Part shown: positions 1 to 6,754 of the stretch, piece by piece | How positions within the stretch are numbered: position 1 is the stretch's first letter | How the letters are laid out: each line of letters opens with the position of its first letter | Assembly: GCA_030616165.1 (NCBI GenBank) | Contig: JAUWXV010000108.1 | Location: forward strand, 1-11,915 | DNA from: a bacterium | Lineage (GTDB): Bacteria > SM23-31 > JAUVVT01 | DNA length: 11,915 nucleotides | Direction of reading: 5' to 3' | Notes under the pieces: generated by a model | Told to the model about the DNA's origin: nothing | The model's input: only the letters and a program-made list of their open reading frames with translations | The model's database searches: none | Translations under genes and position numbers: made by a program

Positions 1-311
1 TTTTTATATTTGTATGATTTTCAAAAATATGTTAACGGACAGAACGCTGTTCTGTCCCTACATAATAATCATTTATGATTAAATATATTGTAGGGACAGG
101 ACATTGTCCTGTCCTTCTGTATAAAGTAAAAGTTGATTTTACGTCATTTATTATTTCTCCATTTCAAAAAATGTCAAGAAAATATATATCATTTATTATT
201 TAATAAGGCATTAGTATTGTTTTTGGGCTTAGTAAGTTATTTACAGAAAATTCTATTAATAAATCAGGCTAAAAATTTCGGATTGCAAAATTTTACAAAC
301 TACGAATATTG
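1..311. other. Gene-free left edge with palindromic repeats
   Basis: I see no coding region in this stretch. It contains the paired palindromes annotated separately at 37-114. The rest is AT-rich sequence without a clear promoter pair or Shine-Dalgarno sequence for the dehydrogenase gene that follows. It may belong to the 3' flank of a gene outside the window. Confidence 0.6.
37..114. repeat. Paired REP-like palindromes
   Basis: Two perfect 9-bp stem hairpins with 3-nt loops occur at 37-57 (GGACAGAAC gct GTTCTGTCC) and 94-114 (GGACAGGAC att GTCCTGTCC). The two units lie in opposite orientation: CTGTCCCTACA at 52-62 is the exact reverse complement of TGTAGGGACAG at 89-99, so the whole block can also fold into one large structure. 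The stems differ by a compensatory change (AAC/GTT versus GAC/GTC), so pairing is kept while sequence changes. This looks like a bacterial interspersed REP/BIME-type repeat. Such repeats are often mobilised by REP-associated tyrosine transposases; no transposase is in the window, so that link is inference. Confidence 0.8.
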
Positions 312-1265
312 ATGAAAGATTTTACTGTTTTACTTTATGAACCGATGCATAAGCGGGGAACTGCTATTTTAGAGGAATATTGTGAAGTGGTTTATCCTGA
401 ATCTTTAGAAGAGGAGTGCATATTAGAATTTGCACCGGAGGTTAACGGGATTATAATTCGGGCAAATGGGAAAGTTTCGGCTAAGATTATAAATTCTGCA
501 CCTGAACTTAAGGTCATTGGCCGTCATGGGATAGGAGTGGAAAATATCGATACAGAGACAGCAAGCAAAAAAGGGATATGGATTGTAAATACACCCGAAT
601 CAAATGCCGAATCGGTGGCGGAACATTTTCTAATGCTGGCATTGAATCTTTCAAAAAAGTTTTTCAGTTCCTTTACTGAACTCAAAAAGGGGAACTGGAA
701 TGCAAGACACATTTACACTGGAACGGAGATGTTCGGGAAGACTATTGGAATAATAGGTTTTGGCAGGATTGGTAGAACCATTGCTCGTAAATGTCGTTTT
801 GCCTTCTCATGTCCGATAATTTACCACGATATAAAGAGATATCCTGAAGCAGAAAAAGAACTCGACATAAAACCTGTTTCCTTGAATGAACTTCTTAAAA
901 ATGCAGATTATATTTCGCTGAATACCCCACTTATTCCTGAGACTTATCATCTAATCGGAGAAGATGAAATCTCATTGATGAAACCGACGGCATTTTTAAT
1001 TAATACTGCGAGAGGAAAGGTATGGAATGAGAAGGCGGTTTACAATGCTTTAATTGAAAAGCGAATTGCGGGTGCTGGCTCGGATGTTTTTGAAGATGAA
1101 CCACCGGGAATTGATAATCCTCTTTTTGCTCTCCATAACTTTATAGCCACTCCTCATATGGCGTCGCACACCGAGGAAGCATTAATCCGAATGAGTCTCG
1201 TTGCTGAAGATATTATAAGAGTTTTGAAAGGTGAGAAACCCAAATATCCGGTGAATTCGATATGA
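312..1265 (+). CDS. D-isomer-specific 2-hydroxyacid dehydrogenase
   Basis: This NAD(P)-dependent cytosolic oxidoreductase belongs to the SerA / glycerate / hydroxypyruvate dehydrogenase family. From the ATG at 312 it is 317 residues, a normal length for a two-domain family member without regulatory ACT domains. Visible signatures are the Rossmann loop GFGRIG near residues 149-154 followed by an acidic residue (Asp ~173) suggesting NAD preference, the catalytic Arg in NTARG (~234), the Glu in DVFEDEP (~263) and the His in TPHMASHT (~282). The catalytic Arg-Glu-His triad is therefore intact. A TTG at 309 is an alternative start; neither start has a clear Shine-Dalgarno sequence. The substrate cannot be assigned: phosphoglycerate-dehydrogenase-like enzymes, glyoxylate/hydroxypyruvate reductases and D-lactate-type enzymes share these motifs. 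A small unknown gene follows after 20 bp on the same strand, possibly co-transcribed. Confidence 0.93.
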   Translation: MKDFTVLLYEPMHKRGTAILEEYCEVVYPESLEEECILEFAPEVNGIIIRANGKVSAKIINSAPELKVIGRHGIGVENIDTETASKKGIWIVNTPESNAESVAEHFLMLALNLSKKFFSSFTELKKGNWNARHIYTGTEMFGKTIGIIGFGRIGRTIARKCRFAFSCPIIYHDIKRYPEAEKELDIKPVSLNELLKNADYISLNTPLIPETYHLIGEDEISLMKPTAFLINTARGKVWNEKAVYNALIEKRIAGAGSDVFEDEPPGIDNPLFALHNFIATPHMASHTEEALIRMSLVAEDIIRVLKGEKPKYPVNSI

Positions 1266-1285
1266 TGTAATGTTTAATTGATAAT

Positions 1286-1522
1286 ATGAAATATTTAGAG
1301 CAATATCTTTCTAAATTTGAGAAAAACGAGGAAGGATTATATAAGTTATATGACAGATTTTCTTTTGATAAATTTTTTAGACTGCTTTTAAACAATGATT
1401 TTGAGCATGAAGAGGCTTTGTATTTTATTCTCGGTAATTGTTTGTTGAGTACCCTGGTTTTCCAGGAAAGAATCTATAATAAGTATTATTTGAATATTTC
1501 TAATGAATATGCAGTTTCATAA
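1286..1522 (+). CDS. Small hypothetical protein (78 aa)
   Basis: I do not recognise this protein. It is a 78-residue product with a charged, aromatic-rich N-terminal half (many Lys, Glu, Tyr, Phe) and a more hydrophobic segment around residues 43-60 (ALYFILGNCLLSTLVF), probably an amphipathic helix rather than a secure membrane span. The ATG lies 20 bp after the dehydrogenase stop codon, so the two could share a transcript, but no convincing ribosome binding site precedes it. It ends about 100 bp before the convergent transporter gene, and I found no strong terminator between them. It may be a genuine small gene or a chance open frame; base composition does not separate these. Confidence 0.4.
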   Translation: MKYLEQYLSKFEKNEEGLYKLYDRFSFDKFFRLLLNNDFEHEEALYFILGNCLLSTLVFQERIYNKYYLNISNEYAVS

Positions 1523-1625
1523 AATTTGATTATTTAAGAAATTAATCTATCTTTTAAATCGTAGAAAAAATTACTGTTTTATGTCAGGCAGAGATAGAAA
1601 GTAGATTTTATTCTTCTTTTATATA

Positions 1626-3002
1626 TCACCCACCAATCCTCTGAAAGATATTGTAAACCGCAAAACAAAGAATAATTGCACTGCATATCCAGAGGAGAAT
1701 ATCAGTGATTTTTGTTGGCAGAATGTTCTTATTTGTATATTTGTATCTGAGATAAATTGTTGAGAATGCAATTACTGGAAGCATAATGGCTTGGGCGGTT
1801 CCGCCGATAATTATCATAAGTATAGGCTTCCCAATCAGGGAATATAGTGTAAAGCAAATAATTGGAATTATAATACACAACCTTCCCACATATTTCATGC
1901 GTTCTTTGTAACTGTTGATTTCTATCCATCCAATAATTTCGAATATGTCGGTAAATGTTCTTGAATGGGTTGCTACTGCTGAGATAAATGTTGAGAAGAA
2001 CACAAAAAAGGCACCTCCCAGGAAGATTGTAGAAGCCCAGACACCAACAGTGGAAGTATACATATTAGATAAAATTTTTATCATTTCGTCTTCTTTTGGA
2101 ACAATACCCATCTGATAGAGAACACTTGCCCCGAGAATAAAAAAGGCGATTGTGGTAATAGTATAAATGACCATAGAGAACAAAATGTCAATGTGCATAA
2201 CCCTTATCCATCCTCTTGCACGATTGACCCATGAACGGCTTTCTTCTACTGCTCCGGTGAACCTTGCGTATCCCTTTTCCAGACACCAATAAGGATACAT
2301 GATAAGTTCAGTGGCACCCACACCAACAATCCCGAAAACTGCCATTGAAGTTGTCAGTCCTCCCTTCGGAATGTGGAATTTAAATCCCTCAATAATGTCT
2401 GATGGAGTAATAGAGTATGGCGTCCATTTAATCATAACTGCGCAGAATAAAGTAAATATACTGAACACTGCAACCATAAAGGTTAAAGAGCGGACGATAA
2501 ATTTATATCTGCCTCTAATTAATATTGACATTCCGAAGAGTGTGATAATAACCGACCAGATTGTTGTATTTACTTTTGGGACAAGAAGGTGTAAAGCTTG
2601 ACTTATACCCCCTATCATAGCCCCAATCTGTAAGAAAACAAGCATAATCATAAAAAACCAGCACCATATAGGCCATGCAACCAGCAGTTTTGGTCCCGGG
2701 ACTTTGTTCAGGGCATTCATTGTGGTTTCGCCAGTAGAAATAGTATATTTGCCGAGTTCTCCCTGGATAATAACTTTAACCAGACAGCTGATTATGATAA
2801 GCCATAGGGCAGCGAACCCGACTTGAGCGCCGAGGGTTGGTGTGGCTATTAATTCACCCACACCCACTATATTTGCTGTGACAATCAAACCTGGTCCTAG
2901 ATGTTTAATAGAAGTTAAAATCGTTCGGGGAGGTTCCTGCACATAATCACGATGAAGTTTGTATGGATCCCAGTCAGAGGAGGGTATTGATTTCTCGGAC
3001 AT
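1626..3002 (-). CDS. Nramp-superfamily transporter with atypical metal-site motifs
   Basis: This is a polytopic inner-membrane protein of 458 residues with about 11-12 predicted helices and a LeuT-type fold as in the Nramp (MntH) superfamily. The family is recognisable from the TM1 region (LGPGLIVTA, ~35-43) and the TM6 region (GATELIMYPYW, ~229-239). The canonical Nramp DPGN motif in TM1 is absent and replaced by VGVGEL (46-51). The TM6 MPH motif is replaced by MYP (235-237). Both pseudo-symmetric helices instead carry a GVG...ELI pattern with Glu50 and Glu232. I recall a group of bacterial Nramp-like proteins with a G-x-GEL motif; their substrate is not established, so Mn/Fe transport should not be assumed. 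The start is supported by AAGGAG at 3009-3014, 6 nt before the ATG. A possible -10 (TATAAT) lies at 3046-3051 on the minus strand. Confidence 0.85.
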   Translation of the reverse strand: MSEKSIPSSDWDPYKLHRDYVQEPPRTILTSIKHLGPGLIVTANIVGVGELIATPTLGAQVGFAALWLIIISCLVKVIIQGELGKYTISTGETTMNALNKVPGPKLLVAWPIWCWFFMIMLVFLQIGAMIGGISQALHLLVPKVNTTIWSVIITLFGMSILIRGRYKFIVRSLTFMVAVFSIFTLFCAVMIKWTPYSITPSDIIEGFKFHIPKGGLTTSMAVFGIVGVGATELIMYPYWCLEKGYARFTGAVEESRSWVNRARGWIRVMHIDILFSMVIYTITTIAFFILGASVLYQMGIVPKEDEMIKILSNMYTSTVGVWASTIFLGGAFFVFFSTFISAVATHSRTFTDIFEIIGWIEINSYKERMKYVGRLCIIIPIICFTLYSLIGKPILMIIIGGTAQAIMLPVIAFSTIYLRYKYTNKNILPTKITDILLWICSAIILCFAVYNIFQRIGG

Positions 3003-3045
3003 AAAATTCTCCTTTTGTCATTTGAAAGGGATGAAATTTTACAAT

Positions 3046-3051
3046 ATTATA
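3046..3051 (-). promoter_or_regulatory. Possible -10 box for the Nramp-like gene
   Basis: Read on the minus strand this is a perfect TATAAT about 44 nt upstream of the transporter start codon. No convincing -35 hexamer sits 16-18 bp further upstream (the best is TTTTAA-like), and perfect TATAAT is common by chance in such AT-rich DNA. I see no manganese riboswitch or recognisable metal-regulator box next to it. Confidence 0.3.
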
Positions 3052-3537
3052 AAGTAAATCAATTATTTTTAAAAAGATAAATAAGAAAAAGCAGAAAATG
3101 AAGGGTTTTTTGATTAAATTTAAAAATATTTGATATTATCACAAAATTGCAATATATCTTTAAGGAGGCTGGACTAACAGGGTCTCGGAGAAAGAAATAC
3201 AGAATTAAGATGGATTTATGGTAGGTAAAAAAGATATTAAAAACATTTGAGAAGATGCAAATAGATGTAAAAGAATTATAGATACTATCTACTTAGAAAA
3301 GAAAATTATTTTTTTTCTTTACTTTTTATAAATTATACAATATATTTACAAATGGGAGAATAATCTTAAGCGTCCTGATTAATAATCCCCTCACAAGTTC
3401 TTGTATTATAAGAGCATACAAGATGTTCTTTTGCGGTCTTCAATAAACTCAAAGATTCTTATCATAAAGGTAATTCTGTTTTCATCTTACTATAATTCAA
3501 GCGGTTTTTTAATTAATTATTATCCAAAAAAATTTTA

Positions 3538-3544
3538 AAGGAGG
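3538..3544 (+). promoter_or_regulatory. Strong Shine-Dalgarno sequence for the small membrane protein
   Basis: AAGGAGG, a full match to the 3' end of 16S rRNA, lies 9 nt before the ATG at 3554. It is the best ribosome binding site in the window. It decides the start and is a main reason to accept this short frame as a real gene. Confidence 0.85.
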
Positions 3545-3553
3545 AGAAAAAAT

Positions 3554-3751
3554 ATGAAAAATTACAAGTTGCTTCTTTGGATAGGTTATATTCTTTCAGT
3601 TCTCAGTATTGTGGTGGGTATAATAGCAAAAATGTCTGGATTGGCAATTTTTAACCTTGATGCCCTTTCTTATTATAGGTTCAGCGTATTCTGCTTATTG
3701 TTTATCATTTCTCTTGGTTTGGTGCAGCTCACACTTACAAAAAAAGAATAG
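3554..3751 (+). CDS. Small two-helix membrane protein (65 aa)
   Basis: I do not recognise a family. The 65-residue product has two strongly hydrophobic segments at about residues 7-25 and 43-61, joined by a short polar linker (~26-42). A basic N-terminus (MKNYK) and a lysine-rich C-terminal tail (TKKE) predict both ends in the cytoplasm under the positive-inside rule. It has a near-perfect ribosome binding site, its own long upstream region and a strong terminator directly after the stop, so it looks like an independently transcribed and well expressed single gene. It faces the end of the rnf operon. The sequence does not indicate a function; toxins, small subunits of membrane complexes and orphan small proteins can all look like this. 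Confidence 0.7.
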   Translation: MKNYKLLLWIGYILSVLSIVVGIIAKMSGLAIFNLDALSYYRFSVFCLLFIISLGLVQLTLTKKE

Positions 3752-3755
3752 GTAT

Positions 3756-3803
3756 AAAAAACCACAGGATTAGCGTAGTATTTGGCAAATCCTGTGGTTT
3801 TTT
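3756..3803. terminator. Bidirectional intrinsic terminator
   Basis: A perfect 16-bp inverted repeat: the left arm 3756-3771 (six A, then CCACAGGATT) pairs with the right arm 3788-3803 (AATCCTGTGG, then six T), around a 16-nt loop. The GC-containing core with an A run on one side and a T run on the other gives a U-tract on either strand. It begins 4 bp after the stop of the 65-aa gene and lies about 180 bp beyond the end of rnfB, so it probably ends both transcripts. Confidence 0.93.
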
Positions 3804-3986
3804 GTATATTGAGGAAAAATTATAAATAATGCGTGGAGCCCCCCGAAAGTTTGTGTGGAAGATGAAACAATCTTTGGAAATAAAAAAAGATGATGGAACA
3901 GAAGTTTTCAAAGAGGTTGCTTCGCTTCCCCAGGGACTCGGGATCATTCCTGATAACATTTTTCACGTATTGCAATTTTCTGGAAA

Positions 3987-5003
3987 TTATAAAACTACCT
4001 CTTCCTTAACCTTCACTTCGATGGCGTTTTTCGGGCAGACCGGTTTGCATAGTCTGCATCCGATGCAGGTATCCGGATTAATTTGATATATATCTTTTTC
4101 TTCGTTCAGGGTAATGCAATTTTTTACCGGACATGTTTTGACGCATAATTGGGCAGGCTGGTCAACGCATTTATTGCAGTCTTCATTAATATGGAGAGGT
4201 TCGAATTTTATTTCCGTTACATAACTTTTAGTCGGGCATTTGTAAGCGGCGGCGACAAGATTAACATTTTTTGTAAAATTGACTGTTGGGAGATTTTCAT
4301 CCATAACAATATCTCCGGATGGAGTGGTTTTTGGGTTTGCGCATAGTGAACAACCTGTGCATCCAACCGGGCAAACATTCTTAACGTTTTTCCCTTTATC
4401 TTTTGAGACGCATGCGAGGTATATTTTCTGTGTAACAGGGATGAGTTTCATAATATTTCTCGGACAGGCTTTCACGCACAATCCGCATCCGGTGCACTGT
4501 TCCTCTATTACCACTGGTAGATTATCCGGACCCATAAATATAGCATTGTATGGACATGCCTCAACACATGAATCGAGACCAAGACATCCGTAAACGCATG
4601 CCTTTCCGCCGCCTGAAATAAGTTCTGCGGCATTACAGTCCTTTATTCCAGTATATTCAAAGAGTTGTTTTGCTTTATCTTTTCCCCCTTTACATTGGAC
4701 GACTGCTTTCATCTTCACAACTTCTTTAGCTTCTGTACCCAATATATCAGCGATTTTTTGTGCAGTTTCTTTACCTCCCGGAGCACATAAGTTTATATCA
4801 AGTTTCCCAATTACCACGGCTTCTGCATATCCGAAGCATCCTGGTGCCCCGCATGCACCACAGTTTGCACCGGGGAGCATTTCGAATATCTGGTCTATTC
4901 TCGGGTCAACTTTTACCTCGAAAATTTTCGATGCATAGGCAAGAATTGCTCCAAATATTATTCCAGAGACTCCAAGTATTATTATTGGTGCTAAAATTAG
5001 CAT
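3987..5003 (-). CDS. rnfB: Rnf complex subunit RnfB (polyferredoxin)
   Basis: RnfB is thought to accept electrons from reduced ferredoxin and pass them into the ion-pumping Rnf complex. The 338-residue protein has an N-terminal membrane anchor (~3-22), a Fes-type four-cysteine site (NCGACGAPGC, Cys48/51/56 plus Cys73) and a first double-cluster ferredoxin domain (Cys136/140/146/150 and Cys170/173/176/180). A middle domain has Cys215/218/221 and Cys256, and a C-terminal domain has Cys276/279/287/291 and a canonical CxxCxxCxxxCP at Cys313-323. That gives potential for about six [4Fe-4S] clusters. It is much longer than the roughly 190-residue gammaproteobacterial RsxB and closer to the long RnfB of acetogens. 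The middle domain appears to have lost one cluster. It is last in the operon, 388 bp after rnfA, with only a weak GGGGA before its start. Confidence 0.95.
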   Translation of the reverse strand: MLILAPIIILGVSGIIFGAILAYASKIFEVKVDPRIDQIFEMLPGANCGACGAPGCFGYAEAVVIGKLDINLCAPGGKETAQKIADILGTEAKEVVKMKAVVQCKGGKDKAKQLFEYTGIKDCNAAELISGGGKACVYGCLGLDSCVEACPYNAIFMGPDNLPVVIEEQCTGCGLCVKACPRNIMKLIPVTQKIYLACVSKDKGKNVKNVCPVGCTGCSLCANPKTTPSGDIVMDENLPTVNFTKNVNLVAAAYKCPTKSYVTEIKFEPLHINEDCNKCVDQPAQLCVKTCPVKNCITLNEEKDIYQINPDTCIGCRLCKPVCPKNAIEVKVKEEVVL

Positions 5004-5113
5004 TTTTATATATTTCCCCGAAGTTTTAAATTAACCTTTCAAAAGAATAAGTTTAATTTCATTCAAATATATAACAAATAGTATATACAAAAAGGTTCAA
5101 TATTTAATTTTAT

Positions 5114-5378
5114 AACTGAACTTTGGTAAATTTTATAAAATTCAATATTTTTCGCGAAATTTGCATATGACTTTTAAATAAAACCTACTACCTTGTCATT
5201 CCGATCCTGAAACATTACTGAATCAAGTTCAGCACAGGGTTCAGGTCTTCGGAATCTATTGTTTAATTATGATTTAGATGCTGAAACAATACTGAATCAA
5301 GTTCAGCACAGGATTCAGCATGACAGAATTCTTTAACTTTAATTTAAACTATTTAATAAATTTTACCAAAGTTCAGTT
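5114..5378. mobile_element. MITE-like element with 17-bp terminal inverted repeats
   Basis: AACTGAACTTTGGTAAA at 5114-5130 is exactly repeated in inverted orientation at 5362-5378, and the similarity continues inward imperfectly through an AT-rich stretch of about 8 bp. The 265-bp unit has no coding capacity. Flanks are TTTAT on the left and TATAA on the right, which would fit a TA-type target duplication but are too AT-rich to prove one. It carries internally the palindromic block 5194-5325. It lies inside the rnf operon 13 bp after the rnfA stop, so it should be transcribed and can fold as one long RNA hairpin. A miniature inverted-repeat transposable element is the best reading; a host regulatory structure is the alternative. 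Confidence 0.6.
5194..5325. repeat. Pair of 40-bp palindromic repeat units
   Basis: Two direct copies lie at 5206-5245 and 5280-5319, differing at 4 of 40 positions. Each unit has closing arms CCTGAA/TTCAGG (first) or GCTGAA/TTCAGC (second), a compensatory pair change that keeps the hairpin. Each also has an inner CTGAA-tcaag-TTCAG hairpin. The first unit is further enclosed by ATTCCGA (5198-5204) and TCGGAAT (5249-5255). The whole block is bounded by TGTCAT (5194-5199) and ATGACA (5320-5325). This resembles widespread interspersed palindromes of the TGTCATTCCGA...TTCAGCATGACA type that I have seen in many bacterial genomes. Confidence 0.8.
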
Positions 5379-5391
5379 TATAATATAATGT

Positions 5392-6042
5392 TTATAGAGT
5401 TAAACCAGAAAAACCGAGAAATGCAATTGCCATCAATCCGGCTGTAATAAATGCAATAGGAACCCCTTTAAGGGATTCAGGAATTTCTTTGAGTTCTAAT
5501 TTTTCTCTGAGTCCTGATATAAGAATGAGTATAATCAGGAATCCCGCTCCTGCTGAAAATCCCTGCACACCACTCTGAATAAATGTGAATTTGCCTTCAA
5601 TTCCAATGCTTGGATTTCCTTCAATATTTAACAACGCCACTCCAAGAACAGCACAATTTGTTGTTATTAAAGGAAGATAAATCCCAAGAGCCCGATAAAG
5701 GGAGGGGCTTGTTTTCTGAATGAACATTTCAATAAATTGGACGAGTGACGCTATTACCAGAATAAAAGCAATAGTCCGCAAGAAAGTCAAGTCAGGTGCT
5801 GTTCCTTCTGGCGAAAAGTATTTGAGTATGCTTGTAGTTGGGTCAAGAAAATAGTTATAGACCAACCACGTAACAATCGATGCTAATGTCATAACGAATA
5901 TTACAGCAAAGCCCATTCCAACAGCAGAACTCATTTTTTTTGAAACTCCTATGAAGGGACATAAACCTAAAAATCGGGTCAGGACAAAGTTCTGAATAAA
6001 TATTGAATATACCGCTATAATTAATAATAGTTTTAATTCCAT
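5392..6042 (-). CDS. rnfA: Rnf complex subunit RnfA
   Basis: RnfA is an integral membrane subunit paralogous to RnfE. The two form an inverted pair that binds a membrane-embedded iron-sulfur centre carrying electrons between ferredoxin-side and NAD-side modules. The 216-residue protein has six hydrophobic helices. The conserved cysteines are present: Cys28 in RFLGLCPF and Cys130 in TTNCAVLG. It is somewhat longer than the usual 190-200 residues, with extra residues in the loop around 66-86 ([15 protein letters not shown]). An AGAAGG sequence about 11 nt upstream serves as ribosome binding site. It follows rnfE by 26 bp and is followed by the repeat element that separates it from rnfB. Confidence 0.96.
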   Translation of the reverse strand: MELKLLLIIAVYSIFIQNFVLTRFLGLCPFIGVSKKMSSAVGMGFAVIFVMTLASIVTWLVYNYFLDPTTSILKYFSPEGTAPDLTFLRTIAFILVIASLVQFIEMFIQKTSPSLYRALGIYLPLITTNCAVLGVALLNIEGNPSIGIEGKFTFIQSGVQGFSAGAGFLIILILISGLREKLELKEIPESLKGVPIAFITAGLMAIAFLGFSGLTL

Positions 6043-6068
6043 TTTGTTTTTTTACCTTCTGAGATTTT

Positions 6069-6728
6069 CTATTTAGGGTTTTCAGTAGTAATTAATTTTT
6101 TTTCTTTAAATTTTAGAAAGATTTTTTGATTTTTTCTTATCTCAATCCAGTTGATAGTTCCTAATATAAGCCCAATAAGTATGAAAGCCCCGGGCGGCAG
6201 AATCATAAGTAAGACTGGCTCAAATTCCGGTCCGAAAAGATAGTATCCCAGTAATTTCCCGTCTCCTATGATTTCTCTGACTGAACCGAGAAAGACGAGG
6301 ACAATGGTAAATCCAATGCCCATTCCTAAGGCGTCGATAATTGACCTTCCGAGCGAATTTTTGCTTGCGAACGCTTCTGCTCTTCCAAGTATAATACAAT
6401 TTACCACAATCAGGGGGACGTATATACCAAGAGCTCTAAATAGAGAAGGAATGAATCCTGCCATTATTAGCTCTACTATAGTAACAAATGTGGCAATTAT
6501 GACGATATATATTGGAATTCTAATCTTCCTTGGGACAATCCCCTTTACCGATGAGACTATTATGTTAGAAAATAGTAATACAAAAGCTGCTGCCAGACCC
6601 ATTCCCAGTCCGTTTATCAGAGATGTAGTAACAGCAAGTGTTGGGCATAATCCAAGAAATATTGCTGTTATTGGATTTTCTTTATAGATTCCTTTTATAA
6701 ATTCTTCAAATAAACCTTTGTTTTCCAT
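6069..6728 (-). CDS. rnfE: Rnf complex subunit RnfE
   Basis: RnfE is the membrane partner of RnfA in the central electron-transfer core. The 219-residue protein has six predicted helices and the paired cysteine motifs: Cys28 in FLGLCPTLAV and Cys111 in VVNCIILGRAEAFAS, the second being a typical RnfE/NqrD signature. The RALGIYVPLI segment (98-107) is nearly identical to the corresponding RnfA segment, reflecting their common origin. A lysine-rich cytoplasmic tail (about 198-219) ends the protein. It starts 26 bp after rnfG with only a weak AGAGA upstream, so translation may be partly coupled to the preceding gene. Confidence 0.96.
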   Translation of the reverse strand: MENKGLFEEFIKGIYKENPITAIFLGLCPTLAVTTSLINGLGMGLAAAFVLLFSNIIVSSVKGIVPRKIRIPIYIVIIATFVTIVELIMAGFIPSLFRALGIYVPLIVVNCIILGRAEAFASKNSLGRSIIDALGMGIGFTIVLVFLGSVREIIGDGKLLGYYLFGPEFEPVLLMILPPGAFILIGLILGTINWIEIRKNQKIFLKFKEKKLITTENPK

Positions 6729-6754
6729 TTTAAATCTCTAATTCAATTAGTAAG

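Larger units (their letters stand above)
3003..3553. other. 551-bp intergenic region, mostly uninformative
   Basis: This region separates the divergent transporter gene (leftward) and small membrane protein gene (rightward). It must hold both promoters. I can point only to a TATAAT on the minus strand at 3046-3051 and a TATAAT on the plus strand at 3491-3496, neither with a good -35. A weak 6-bp inverted repeat (CTTGTA / TACAAG) lies at 3400-3422. The stretch 3218-3340 reads on the plus strand as a short frame with one internal stop and could be a decayed coding fragment, but I cannot match it to a family. I see no tRNA or riboswitch here. Confidence 0.5.
5004..5391. other. 388-bp rnfA-rnfB gap filled by a repeat element
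   Basis: There is no open frame of note here. Most of the gap is occupied by the inverted-repeat-bounded element at 5114-5378. The remaining 110 bp next to rnfB is AT-rich and might hold a secondary promoter for rnfB, but no hexamer pair stands out. Every other junction in this operon is 7 to 40 bp, so the gap is exceptional. Confidence 0.8.

Noticed and set aside
2299-2601. Plus-strand open frame of 100 codons inside the Nramp-like gene
   Set aside because: It is antisense to a clear membrane transporter gene and has no independent start signals.
3400-3422. CTTGTA/TACAAG inverted repeat upstream of the 65-aa gene, considered as an operator or riboswitch stem
   Set aside because: It is only 6 bp with an 11-nt loop in AT-rich DNA, so it is not distinguishable from chance.
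3829-4086. Plus-strand open frame of 85 codons overlapping the end of rnfB
   Set aside because: It has no ribosome binding site and its last third is antisense to the rnfB C-terminal ferredoxin motif. The segment 3829-3986 translates plausibly on both strands and recalls interspersed-repeat sequence (GGTTGCTTCGCTTCCCC), so it is more likely repeat debris.
5194-5325. Two 40-bp repeat copies considered as a minimal CRISPR array
   Set aside because: There are only two units, they are internally palindromic with compensatory changes, and they have a single non-spacer-like gap and no cas gene. They fit REP-type repeats instead.
6268-6687. Plus-strand open frame of 139 codons inside rnfE
   Set aside because: It is antisense to a gene with intact family motifs and is a shadow frame caused by codon bias on the other strand.
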